A stretch of 64,000 nucleotides of DNA from assembly GCA_030141605.1 (NCBI GenBank), contig JAQGDQ010000383.1, forward strand, positions 64,001 to 128,000, written 5' to 3'. A model generated the notes under the pieces. That model saw only the letters and a program-made list of their open reading frames with translations, was not told where the DNA came from and did not search any database. Shown here piece by piece: positions 1 to 11,400 of the stretch (position 1 is the first letter of the stretch; each line of letters begins with the position of its first letter). Position numbers and translations under genes: made by a program. Source of the stretch: Tubiluchus corallicola (lineage: Eukaryota; Priapulida; Priapulimorpha; Priapulimorphida; Tubiluchidae).

Positions 1-2260
1 GAAGATTGAGACGACACCTTTTAAGATTTCGTAGCCTTCAATCTTACGACTCTAGTACTTATAAATTGTCTTTATTTATAATTAACGAATTTATCCAATT
101 TCCATTACAAGAACAATTTACAATAAAATAAAGCTATATTTGTATGCATTGGTATAATGGTATGACATAAATACAATAAAATGACGCACGCAGGGTTTGA
201 ATTTGGTTTGTCGGGTCAGGGACTGATTTTGATTTTGTAAGCCCCTGGGCTACAGACACTGTGTGGCAGCGGTCCCAGTGACAATTAACAAAATGATGGA
301 CTTTCCAAATCAGTTTATTCAACTTCTACAACATATTGCCAACATTAAGCATCTATAGATGAGTACAAGTCTAACACGACAAAAAGAGAAGAGATATTAT
401 GATATTTACAAATTTAGAATAAGTTTTGAAATATTAAATATTGTAACGGATCCGGGTTCCAGCGCGGATCCGTCTGAGGATGTACCGAGCGGCATACAAG
501 TTATGAAATACTTTACAGCAGACGAGAAAAGTAAAAAGAATACGAATGCAAAATAAACTTTAATGCACAACCAGTAGCTCCATGACACGTGAACAGACTT
601 TTGTATAAAAATCAGCAAACTTACAGCATTCGCCCTTACAGAAAGAAAGGCCAGGTTGGAATCGTCAAATTACGGCGTGCATTCTGTTTTATACAGGTAC
701 ATTTGCATTACTGGGCTTCTCAACCATACCCATTACTAACATTAGGGGGTTGGCCATAATCTGCCTTCGTAACAATATCATGCGTACAAATTACAATAGT
801 TAAATTGTTGTGGCAGTATTATTGAGCTGGAATAATGGACAAGAAAACCATTACAGTGTATTATTATACAGTAGATTAATTAATTAAGCCCTTTTTACAG
901 AGGTAGTTGAACATACTTTTACCCTTATTCTGTATTAACTTTTTACAGTAAATTACTTTCATTTAATCTCTGGAGGCCCTTCAGCTAGCGGTAGCCTCTA
1001 GGCTGCAGCCCCATCCGGCATTGGGTCACGTCCGTTATCTATCCGTTATGCACCTGTGTTTAAAAAGGCCTATAACACCACACTCGCTGGGTTTAATGGT
1101 CTCCAGCTAAGCACTGGACCGGTTGATGTCTGCACACTTACTTCCAGACTTTGAAACCCAAAAATCTCTGTGTAGTGTGAGCGGTTAGTAAGTCATCAGT
1201 GGGTAGCTTAAATGCTTAGTAGAGGTCATTTTAGAAAAACTTTTCTTCGTGTCAAGGTTAGTTGCATTAGATGGTCCACTTTTATTAATTTTACTTATGG
1301 ATGTTCCCGTCAAGTTAGACTAATGATAGGCTATGATGATGATGATAAGTCTTTATTAGCTTCTTTTTGCAGGCAAATATTTCTTTATAAACATTGTACA
1401 ATTTTACATAGACACTAGACAGAGTGAATTCTTCAATATTACATGTTACCCATTCTCTAATTAGCAGCTTTTTTAATTTATGCATATAACATTATTTACA
1501 GTAATGTTAAACAAGGAGTATTAAAATGAGTGCAATAATCAAGGTTATTAATGAAGCAAGCTTCCTGTGAGGTAACATAAAAATGTAGATAAATTAATAT
1601 ACTAAATTATTAAATTCCTAACTCAATATTTAAATCCACAAGAGTTGCAATCAATAATCTCAAAAACGACACAAATTCAATCCCTATTTTACTAAAATTT
1701 AGCAGTAAGATCTTAAAATAAAGGGGTCCTTTACAAAGTAGGTTAGTACCGATATAAAATTATCATTTTTGGTGCAATACACAAGATTTAAGTTCTGATT
1801 TCCCAGTTAGTTTAGTAATGCATATCGCCTGTTTGCGCCAACTCGGGGAAATCTGTATATCAAATGTTCTGGATTCTGGGCTTTATGAATGCTGCCATAC
1901 CGCATTCACAAAACTCATCTCTAGCAAATCCAATACGACTCATCAATTCATTAAAATTTCCCTGTCCAGTCAATAACCTCACTGCTAGATAAAATATTTT
2001 GTCGGTCTCTGAAAGCTGCTATTGTTTTGTCGTTAGATCAGAAGGCGACGAGAGTGTCAGGAAATTTATTTGCCCCTCCACTGTACAAAAGAAACCCAAA
2101 GTTTAAACAAAACCGACAAAACGATGACATTTTAAGTAAAGAATACCTATCTTAATTTCTAGTACTGTATTACGATTTTTTATGGTGCGGGTAAAATCAT
2201 CTTCTCATTTTCTTTAGTCCTTTTATTATAGTTTATTACTTTATATGTATGTATTGCAAC
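1..2260. other. Intergenic, no gene recognised
   Basis: No splice-bounded conserved coding segment was found. Open frames here are short and lack recognisable domains. A less AT-rich stretch around 960-1180 followed by a GATGATGATGATAAGTCTTTATT-like tail near 1330-1355 looks like the edge of an old repeat, but I could not place it in a family. Confidence 0.4.
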
Positions 2261-2269
2261 GATTCTATT

Positions 2270-2560
2270 CTATTCTGGGTCTTCGTCGCCAGGGGGTTTG
2301 ATTGGTCGCTCCCTGGTCGGTTTGTTACCTCGCATTTCGGATGCCAAGTGGTCCGGGTTCAATGCGAGGATAATGAAAACTTTATAAACACAGACAGAGA
2401 GTAAATTGTCCTGTTTGCCTCGTGCTGGTTGTCTTTATGGAACAGGTGCCGTGATGTTAAAAACGCCTGGCCTGTACTTACTGAATCGACGTGGTCATGC
2501 CATACCAGCTACTTATGGTTGCAATGCTTATATGCAATAGCTTCGTAATGGACCGAACAA
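2270..2560 (+). repeat. Possible tRNA-related SINE-like element
   Basis: A less AT-rich block contains a B-box-like stretch GGGTTCAATGCGAG (2355-2368) shortly after TGCCAAGTGG, which resembles an A box/D-arm remnant. It lies between a few ATTCT units (about 2260-2280) and the long ATTCT array starting near 2696. The promoter resemblance is seen; the SINE call is inference. Confidence 0.35.
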
Positions 2561-2695
2561 TCACAAAGTAGGGGTGGGGTGAAAAAACAGGATTTCGCAG
2601 TCGTAACAGTATTTTTGCAAAAATATGAACAAATTTTATATGTAATATGTTGTAATTTTATCTCATTGAATAAATAATTTGTAACTATTTTACTC

Positions 2696-2791
2696 TATTC
2701 TGTTCTGTTCTGGTCGTTCTGTTCTATTCTATTCTATTCTATTCTATTCTATTCTATTCTATTCTATTCTATTCTATTCTATTCTATTCTA
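2696..2791 (+). repeat. (ATTCT)n microsatellite
   Basis: Uninterrupted ATTCT pentamers from about 2716 to 2791, preceded by variant units (TCTGTTCTG). The same pentamer occurs upstream near 2260. Confidence 0.95.
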
Positions 2792-3540
2792 TTTGCTGCT
2801 CCAAAGACCATTAACGGCAGGGGCACAATTCATACCGGTTTCTAAATGAGAATGGTGCACATGTCACGTGTCAATGGCAATAAGAAATAGCAGAAAGATT
2901 AAATATTGAAACTATATTTATACTAGCCATTTATGATAACGTTTAAAAATAGCAAGTTATCATTTCCTGACACCCTGTAGATCATTAAATCGATGGTTTG
3001 TAAGCCGCCCCAAATCCGCGTCTGCCGTCCGATCCGTCTCAAGATTCCAGTTTCGTCCTGACACTCTTTGACGGGGAGGAGGAACAGGCACAAAATTTGA
3101 TTAACAATGATTTCCCTTACTGCTTAACTCCAAAAAATCATCATTTCTCATAGAACTATTCCTCTACTCGACATATGTAGTTACAGACTTTGAGAAATTT
3201 TTCTCAACGTGAGGGATAACAGAACTAAGTTAAATTTATAGCATTTTTAACACGTAATGTGCGGTAATCTAGAAGCTGTTGTTGCAATTAATGAATAGGT
3301 CATATAGTCATGTATTAGATTTTTAGAATGAAATTACACGCGCAACATGCAGGCCTGTGCCCAGTGTAACCACGACTTCTAAAGAAAGTTATACACCTAG
3401 ACGTGATTGTTTATGTTTGCCTAAATGACTGCATGGTGCATGACCGGTGCTTTGGGTTAGCTTTAACCAGCTTGGCTCAAATCATATATATATTCATTCA
3501 AGCGCTCACTCGTTTAACATGAAGCAGATAACAGTGTTAC

Positions 3541-3634
3541 AAATCAAGACACCACTAATTTCAAATAATTTATGTATATATATATAAGTTAATATATATA
3601 TACAAGTTATTTGAAATTATTGGTTTCTTGATTT
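3541..3634. repeat. Palindromic element with 31-bp inverted arms
   Basis: The left arm (3541-3571, starting AAATCAAGACACCACTAATT) and the reverse complement of the right arm (3604-3634) differ at only about four positions. The loop is an alternating TA tract. The size and structure fit a tiny foldback MITE. Confidence 0.75.
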
Positions 3635-3648
3635 AATGAATAAATTAA

Positions 3649-3710
3649 CGAATGAATGAATGAATGAATGAATGAATGAATGAATGAATGAATGAATGAA
3701 TGAAAGAGTG
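3649..3710 (+). repeat. (TGAA)n microsatellite with degenerate tail
   Basis: A GAAT/TGAA tetranucleotide array decays into degenerate units (AACAAGC, AACGAGC) as far as about 3905. Open frames translated here are repeat artefacts. Confidence 0.9.
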
Positions 3711-4049
3711 AATAAAGAAATAAACAGATAAATAAGTAAGCGACTAAATGAATGAATTAATCACTAGAGAAAAAAGAAAAAATGAATGAGTAAAAGAACA
3801 AGCAAACTAACTAAATGAACGAAAGAACAAATAGACAAACAAACGCACGAAATGAATATGAATGAACAAGCAGACAAACAAACGAGTGAGCAAACAAACG
3901 AGCAAGCAATCACAATAAAAAATAAACACCTGGCTATTTTTATACAATTCATAAGGTTTTTCAGGGCTGCAATCCAGAATAACAGCATTGCACTGGCATT
4001 GCTGGATCATCGTCACCGCGCGTGTACTTATGTACCATATGTGAACAAC

Positions 4050-4240
4050 AAAAGTCAAAATGCCCCTTAGGTCTCAGAAAATTCTTTATTTTTCTCAGAA
4101 GCTTTCGTCACTCACGGAGTTGATCATCCTTCAAGATCTAAGCTATACCAAGCTGATTTCAGCAGATGAAATCCATAAGGGACGAAAGCTTCTGAGAAAA
4201 ATTAAAAATTTCTTGAGACTTAATTGACATTTTGACTTCT
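4050..4240. mobile_element. Foldback MITE, copy 1
   Basis: Long imperfect inverted arms at 4071-4109 and 4181-4219 both contain CTCAGAAGCTTTCGTC or its complement. The outer ends AAAGTCAAAATGCCCC and CATTTTGACTT extend the pairing. A second copy with the same core and the same outer motif lies at 37903-38101. No coding capacity is seen. Confidence 0.7.
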
Positions 4241-4591
4241 TTTACAGTTATGATTATGGCAAGTCTCAGAAGAGCATTATCTTATTTTCAAACTTGGTAG
4301 TAGCACATTTGCCCTAGATAAAAATGTTGTACAGATGCTGATCATCTCTAATTTGCATGGCTCATTAGAAGAAGCTGAAGCAGTACTCTCTACTCATGAA
4401 TTGTCTGCATGTACGCTAATTGAGCCCATTTCTTCCATCTCCATGAAAATCTAATCATGCAATGACATTAATATTGTTCTGAGAAAATCACATTGATTTG
4501 TTTTAGAAGAAAAACATGCTGATTTGCATTGGGAAATCTTTACGAAAAGGGTCATTGCCAGAGGTAAATCGTTGTCTTACAAAATCTGCAT

Positions 4592-5395
4592 GTATAACGT
4601 TATGTTGCGTTACTTATGTTGTGTCATGTTATGTCATGTCATGTGTATGTCATGTCATGTCATGTCGTGTCGTGTCGTGTTATGTCATGTGATGTCATGT
4701 TATGTTATGTTATGTTGCTTTACATTACATTATGTTGTGTTGTGTTGCATTTTGTTATATTATGTCATGTTGTGTTACGCTATATTACATTAGGTTACAT
4801 TACGTTACACTAAGCTATGTTACGCCACGGTACACTATGTTATGTTACTTTATGTTGTGTCATGTTGTGTCATGTTGTGTTATGTTATGTTATGTTATGA
4901 AATGTTATGTCATGCCATGTCCGGTCATGTCATGTTTTGTTATGTTACTTAACGTTACTTTATGTTGTGTTGTGTTATGTTATGTTGCGTTATATTATTT
5001 ATATTATATTGTATTGTATTGTATTGTATTGTATTGTATTGTATTGTATTGTATTGTATTGTATTGTATTGTATTGTATTGTATTGTATTGTATTGTATT
5101 GTATTGTATTGTATTGTATTGTATGGTATGGTATGGTATGGTATGGTATGGTATGGTATGGTATGGTATGGCATGGCATGGCATGGCATGGCATGGCATG
5201 GCATGGCATGGCATGGCATGGCATGGCATTGCATTGCATTGCATCGCATCGCATCGCATCGCATCGCATCGCATCGCATCGTATCGTATCATATATCATA
5301 TCATATTATATTAGGTGACATTTAGCTACGCTATGTTGCATTATGTTCTGTTAGGTTATGTTGTGTTTTGTTTTATTATGTTATATTATGTCGCA
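4592..5395 (+). repeat. Pentanucleotide satellite with block-wise motif changes
   Basis: The first part (to about 5000) is a heterogeneous ATGTT/ATGTC mix. From 5011 to 5290 the array is 56 pentamers in perfect register: GTATT x22 (5011-5120), GTATG x10 (5121-5170), GCATG x11 (5171-5225), GCATT x3 (5226-5240), GCATC x8 (5241-5280), GTATC x2 (5281-5290). Neighbouring blocks differ by exactly one base. Long open frames in several frames on both strands are artefacts of the repeat. Confidence 0.97.
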
Positions 5396-7405
5396 TGCCA
5401 AAAGTTTATAGGCGTGAATACGACGTGTAGTTATAGTTATAGTTCACTCGTATGCCATTTATTAACGCCTAAATTTTCACCATCAATTAGTGTACGCCAA
5501 TGTAGTACGTGTAACTATCATGTGTTTTGATAAATTATAGTAATTATTATGTTCGCAAATGCACCCTGAAAATTTTGTACGTGCAAGAAAATTACGTCGC
5601 ATTATCAATAACGGCGCGAACACTTCACGTAGTATCCGTATACTACTTTGGCGACGAAAATGCAACAGCTCAGTAGCCACTGTGTGCCCGTAATTATAGA
5701 AGTTAAATAATGCCGAGCTTAGTTAGTAAATAGATAAGTAAATTCCAGAAAGTTTCTTCTGCTGTGCTGACTATTGTGCAGAAGGAGTATGTCAACCGAA
5801 CGATAACAGACTGTTATTACCGACACAGATACAGACCGTAATTACACGAGAGTTTGCAAGAATACGGTATTTCAAAGTTTTTGCCAAATCGGAACAAGAA
5901 ATGTCACAACCCCAATATTTAGCTGTAGTTCGACTTTCTATTGCACATATGACGTACAGTACACTTAAAAGTACATTTTGGAAAAAATGGAAATGGCTAA
6001 TTGACTTACTAGATTGTGTTAAAGAATCTTCTAAGGGTTATTAGCTCTTGTTACGTAATTTAATTCTGTATGGGAGTGTTCAAAAACGACCAAAACAATG
6101 TTAAGCGGACTATATAATTTCCGAACAGCTCCATGCGAAAAAGAGTCTAGTTATTTAATTGTTCTAATTCTTAAGCCTCTTCTCTGAAATAGCAGTCGAT
6201 TGACCTACTGTGTAGTAACCATTAAGCAATATGGAATAGCAGAAATAAATCTCGATTTTTCGATAGAAGGTTAAGTTACCGAGAATAATAGTTACCTAAA
6301 AAATTATATTTTAGGTTCAGCCCAAATTGATAAGAAATCAAACGACCGAAATTAACTGCAAAGAACTGGAAATAATGGTTAGAGAGGTTGAAAATGAGAA
6401 AGCCGTGTAATTATTTAATAAACTTAGTGCAACATTCTATAATGAAATAAACAATACCATAATATATCTCAAGTAAATAGTATAATAATTTTTTGTATAA
6501 ATAAGTTTAGTCAGTACGAATTTGCATAAATTCTGTAAATTGGCAGTTGTAGTACGCTGAAAATCTTGTCTAATCTGGTAAAGAGTGATAATAAAAAATA
6601 CTGCCGAACAAGTCTATTATACGGCTGTAATTATAACAACAGTGTTAGTGATTACTTAAAACTGCGTCCTATCCGTCAGCATTTTGTCGCTAAATAGTGA
6701 CGTTCTTAAAAGAGTGACAACTTTGTGAAACGCAAGTGTTAACGAGCTCGCTAAAATCGTCACCAAATTGATAAAAACGATGTCATTAACTTTGCGACGG
6801 CTTTGTGAAAACGGCTCCAGGCTTTTGTATTTTCACAGGTGTTCTGAGTTACACGATGCCAACGTTCCGTTTGTCTTAAGTGAAAAATGTCTAGGACATA
6901 CAATGAGATTTGATTAAAATGGCCTTTCCGAAGTACCATGCAAGTGCTTCTTGTGAATAGGCCATATCTTGAAAAATCGAGAGATAAGATAAGATGATAA
7001 GATGGGATAAAATAATATTTATTTTCATCGGTATGATATAAACAGTACATATTTGTAGAAACATGAGCTTCAAAGCTCGTAAACCGATATCAAACATAAT
7101 GTATGTGAGCGATAACATGGTAATAATATGTACTTCTTAAATCTTTTGGATGCTACCAGAGAACTACATGAAGACAGTAAAAATTTGAGACAGTTAAGGA
7201 TTGAGACAGTAAAAATTTTAGGCAGTAACATTTTCTAAAATTTACACGAAAAGCTATTTAGGTCAATAAAATTTTTCTGCCAACATTTCAGCATTTAATT
7301 GGGAAGTTCGCTGAATTTACAAATGGCACATTTACATGATACACCAGTCCATGAGTTAATTAGACGTTTAAATTCCCCAAGATTTTCAGCCATTCGGAGA
7401 CAGTT
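5396..7405. other. Intergenic, nothing recognised
   Basis: AT-rich sequence with only short unrecognised open frames. Around 6680-6830 there are two related stretches (CAACTTTGTGAAACGC and GGCTTTGTGAAAACGGC) that may be remnants of an inverted-repeat element, but no full element could be delimited. Confidence 0.4.
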
Positions 7406-7905
7406 TGGTAATTCATTCAACAGGAGAAACTTTTCTTGCCATATGTAACACCATCATTATAAACTTGACGGAGCGCTCTGAAATTCAAACGCTCTAACTT
7501 CTGGCTGTTTGATTTACTACAGAAGTGCCAAATTACAAGGCAGAAATTAAAATTCGACTTGACAAATGTGCGATCAAAGTTCAGGCGATAGTCTATATTT
7601 ACACCAAGAAGTTTCATTCTCATCCGTACATTCAATATCCGCTCCTTTAATGTTGAAAGTAGGTTTCAGGTCGTGTGTAATTTTGCCCACAGCAATCCCC
7701 TGAGACTTCCCCGGATTTCCTTCCATCTGGTTGGAAGCAAACCAGTTGACCAGTGCGTAATTTCAACCTCTAATGGTTGTTTCATATCATTAAACGATAT
7801 ACTGGAGTAAGAAACAGTATTGTCATCAGCGTAGTTGTACAAGGTGGATTTATTGATAAAATGGAAGATATCATTAATAAAACAATTAAATGATATCTTC
7901 CATTG
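7406..7905 (-). mobile_element. Degraded non-LTR retrotransposon (reverse transcriptase fragment)
   Basis: Read on the minus strand, the segment encodes recognisable reverse-transcriptase pieces in order, spread over shifting frames. These are FINDIF, then STLYNYADD with the catalytic YADD motif (complement of 7821-7838), QMEGNPGK followed by the IAVGK-type stretch, KLLGVNIDYRLNFD, and finally a piece ending in NFNFCLVIWHFCSK and RALRQVYND. At least two frame changes and an internal deletion between RLNFD and the next block show that it is dead. The family is CR1/L2-like by motif style; the clade assignment is inference. Confidence 0.88.
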
Positions 7906-8482
7906 ATAATTAGGAGAGGATCAGTTCAAGAAAAGGCCAACTATATAGGATTCTCATAAAATTTAAATAGGCCTGCTTTCGAGTGGACTATTGCACCATT
8001 GTGTTCCAGTCCTCTCAAACAAAGAGAAATAATCTTTATGATAAAAATAAGCAAAAGTACACCATCAACAAGAGGATATCAGATCTATAGCTTTCATCTA
8101 GTGAACGATTTATCAACATCCGAAAAGCCTATAAGTAATACTGTAGTTAACACAGCATGCGGCTGCAAATTCGCAACTGAGCCTGCTATGTTCCTTCTCA
8201 CGTAAGATATGGAACAGGATCTTTGTGCAATGTGCCTCATACGTACAGAATTTTTTATTGTGACATCACAAACAAACCTATCTGCTAAACGGAGAGGATC
8301 AAATTTTACCACAAAAACTGAAAAAGTTCTATAACTAGAAGATTTTCTACGCATTCAAAGGCCAATTTGTTGCAAAAAATAAGAGCATGTTGAATAAGTC
8401 TCACTTTTCATAATATAAAATCATTGGAGAAACAAAAAACTGAAAGAAAACTTGACATTTAAAAGATTAAAGACATTTTGAA
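7906..8482. other. Upstream region of IQCH
   Basis: This should contain the IQCH promoter and 5' untranslated region. No clear TATA box or CpG-rich stretch was seen, and the open frames here match no family I know. Confidence 0.35.
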
Positions 8483-11400
8483 ATGGCTGTGATGCCTGAC
8501 AGAGCAGAGGCGGACTATCCAGCCGCCAAAAGGTCAACGGTGAAGCAGCTCCTATCGGAAATTCGGGCTGATTTTCGATATGTCAGAGAAATGATGGAAC
8601 AAGTAGACGTAGTAGACGATCGCTCTATCAGAATCAGAAGTATTCTGGAAAAATCAGAGATGAGGTTACGACAGAAGACTCAACTGATCCTTCAGCAAGT
8701 AAGTGATCAAGTTGATTCCCTGCCACTGATTTCTGCACCTCAAACACAGACCGGAATGAAGAAACTCCAACAATTTCCGAGAAAAGACTTGCATGCCGGT
8801 CGAGGGCACTACCGAAGCGCTGCACCTAAGCTACAATTATCTGTTGAAGATCGAGCTATTTTAAATCCAAATAATAGCAAAAATCGCGTGGTTATGAATC
8901 GCATTTTCAACATTCCATTACCAGCAATCAAAAGCAAAGACACGACTCGTATAAAGACTCGAAGTACGTTACCGCCTCTTGGTTTTTTGGCTCAGCAGTT
9001 AAACCGGCCAGATGAAGAAATAGACGTGTATCTGCCTCAGGGCGAAGTTGACAAAGGGATCCTAAGTCTCACATGGAGGGGATACGTTCCACCAGCGGCG
9101 GAACTAACTGTCTCTCCTCCACTTGTAAGCAAAACACCTGCTCGCTTGCATTCAGTTGAAGAAAAGCTTCAAGCACGTGGTACTGTACCAGCAGTTTACG
9201 AACGCCAACCACTGCTTACGATTAGAATTGATGAAAACATGGAAAAAGAACGACTAAAAAAATTGAAACTAGTTAATGATGGTCTTCCATCGACGTCAGA
9301 ATTGAATAGTTCCTCTACGGAAACCAGTGTGCAGAAGCCTCAGCGTCCTCCATCACCTGTGAATTTACTCAAAGAATCAATTTCAGAACTATTAATTAAA
9401 GATGGGACCACCTTGAGAACACAGGAATATGTAGCTTTCAAGGATAGATACGATGGACCTTGGGGGAGTGTGAATGTTGTACTAGAGCAGCTAGAAGCAC
9501 TCATGTCACGGTACACAATCCCTGAAGCTGTAATCGACACCAAAGAACTGATTAAATTAGCAACAAGTTGGGAACTCATTTCTGGAATCAAAGATTCTGA
9601 TCTTCTCCAAACAGTTAAAAACGCACAAGTCGAAAACCTGATGAAAGAACCCGGTAGAATATTTCGTGGGCAGAATGGTTACGAACTGGCTGCCGTTAAG
9701 ATCCAGGCTACAGTAAGAGCTTATCAAGTCAGATGTCGCTATTTGGAATTGAAAATGCGCAACAAGGCTTCGGGAATAATCGGACTTGCATGGCACTTGT
9801 ACAAAAATGTGCAGATTATTAAAAAGCACCTCAACAAAACACGCCTGGATCATTTGAAGAAATACAAAGAACAGATGGAAGAACTGAAAAGTGCTTGGAA
9901 CAAAATACAAGACAATTGTCGAATAATTATTCACTTGCCCTCTTTGGATGCACCTCAGGTACACAGAGTTTAACTTGTAGTAAAATAATAATAAGTAATA
10001 ATTGGTTTTTATAAACTGCAATGGTTTATAAAAATTCTGGCAATCGCAAACACCATTAACTAATTATACCGTTAGTTACCAACTTACCAGCTAATTTGAG
10101 AAAGTGTTGATACCATAAGTATGCCCCTACTATCATGGGTACAGGTGGCGCTGTTGGATTGTGAGTTACATGAGGAAATCTTCGACATGCTCTATCATGC
10201 TGGACTGGTAGCTCAAGTAGTAGAGCGTGGGAGTACTAATCCCGATAAATCCACAATTTTTAGTGACTCCTTTCTCCAACTCATTACCAGCAATGGGTAG
10301 TAATTTGTAAAGTAAACGCAACGGTTTATAAAAATTCAGCATCTATTTCCGTCAATCAGATAACAGCGTCTATTTCCGTCAGTAGACAAGGTCATCGTGC
10401 TGTCTATTTTGTCCATCCATTAACGAAAGACGTGTTAGCCAGAAGTTACTGAGGTATAGATGTTCCTATGCATTTTATTTTTCAACATTTTTATTGAGCA
10501 TAAATTAATTGCCATTTTTCCTTTTCGAGCAGCCCTTGTATATTTGGGTTCTTCATTCATTCCAGCACATTAGAGCCACGACGAAAAACCTTCCTTTACG
10601 CCAGAACCTGCAAATTGGACGTCTTGGTGAAATATTTGATGAAAACGTTGAAGTCATTTACATTTCTCCAATGGAGACCGAAGAATACATTGATAGCTAT
10701 TACAAGTACGACTTTTAAGTTACAGTCATAAGCAACTATTGCCACTATTACGGTACTAAAGTGCTTAATGCACATGAATCTGTTACAGGTTTAGGATATA
10801 AACACGCATTATATGGGTATTTGCCAGGACATAGATTTTACGATAGTAGTCTAGTTTTTTGGACGAAACTTTTCTAATAGATTTAGCATAACGTGTAACA
10901 ATAAGCAGCCACATCTCTAACAGTTTACTGGATCGATCAACGTCCATACCAGATGTGTGCCTATCTAACATTGCCGCCCATACAAATGTATGTCTGCTTA
11001 TTGTGACAGTAGTAACAGCAACAATAAGAAACAACTTTGTCCATTTTTATTTCGCGTAGAAGTAGAACTCCGCATTTACAGCAACAGCTTGATTGTAATA
11101 ATCACAAGAAGAACTAATCAAATTGAAATACGCGAGTGTTTCAATTAAAGGAAATCTCTGCCCACAGATTTCGCCCCTATATCAGCAACATATAATTCCA
11201 ATCGCGCTCTAGCTGTTGCCTTTTTACTGCTATAGTATTTTTGCGCAATTGAGTAGATTTGCAATTACCCTGCCATAAAATGTCTGCAAAGCGCAATTAG
11301 ATTAAATCGGGTTTGTAATTCATGTATTATAAATCAAGAATGTCAGCAGCTCTTTCATTAGTGCTATTGTGAAACGTTCTCATTAAACAAACTCCCGGTT

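Noticed and set aside
4702-5325. Long open frames rich in repeated YCIVL, WYGMV and WHGMA blocks
   Set aside because: They are translations of the pentanucleotide array; because 5 is not a multiple of 3 and the motif lacks stops, several frames on both strands stay open.
4592-5395. CRISPR-like or centromeric satellite interpretation
   Set aside because: Units are 5 bp with no spacers and the array is under 1 kb; it is a microsatellite.
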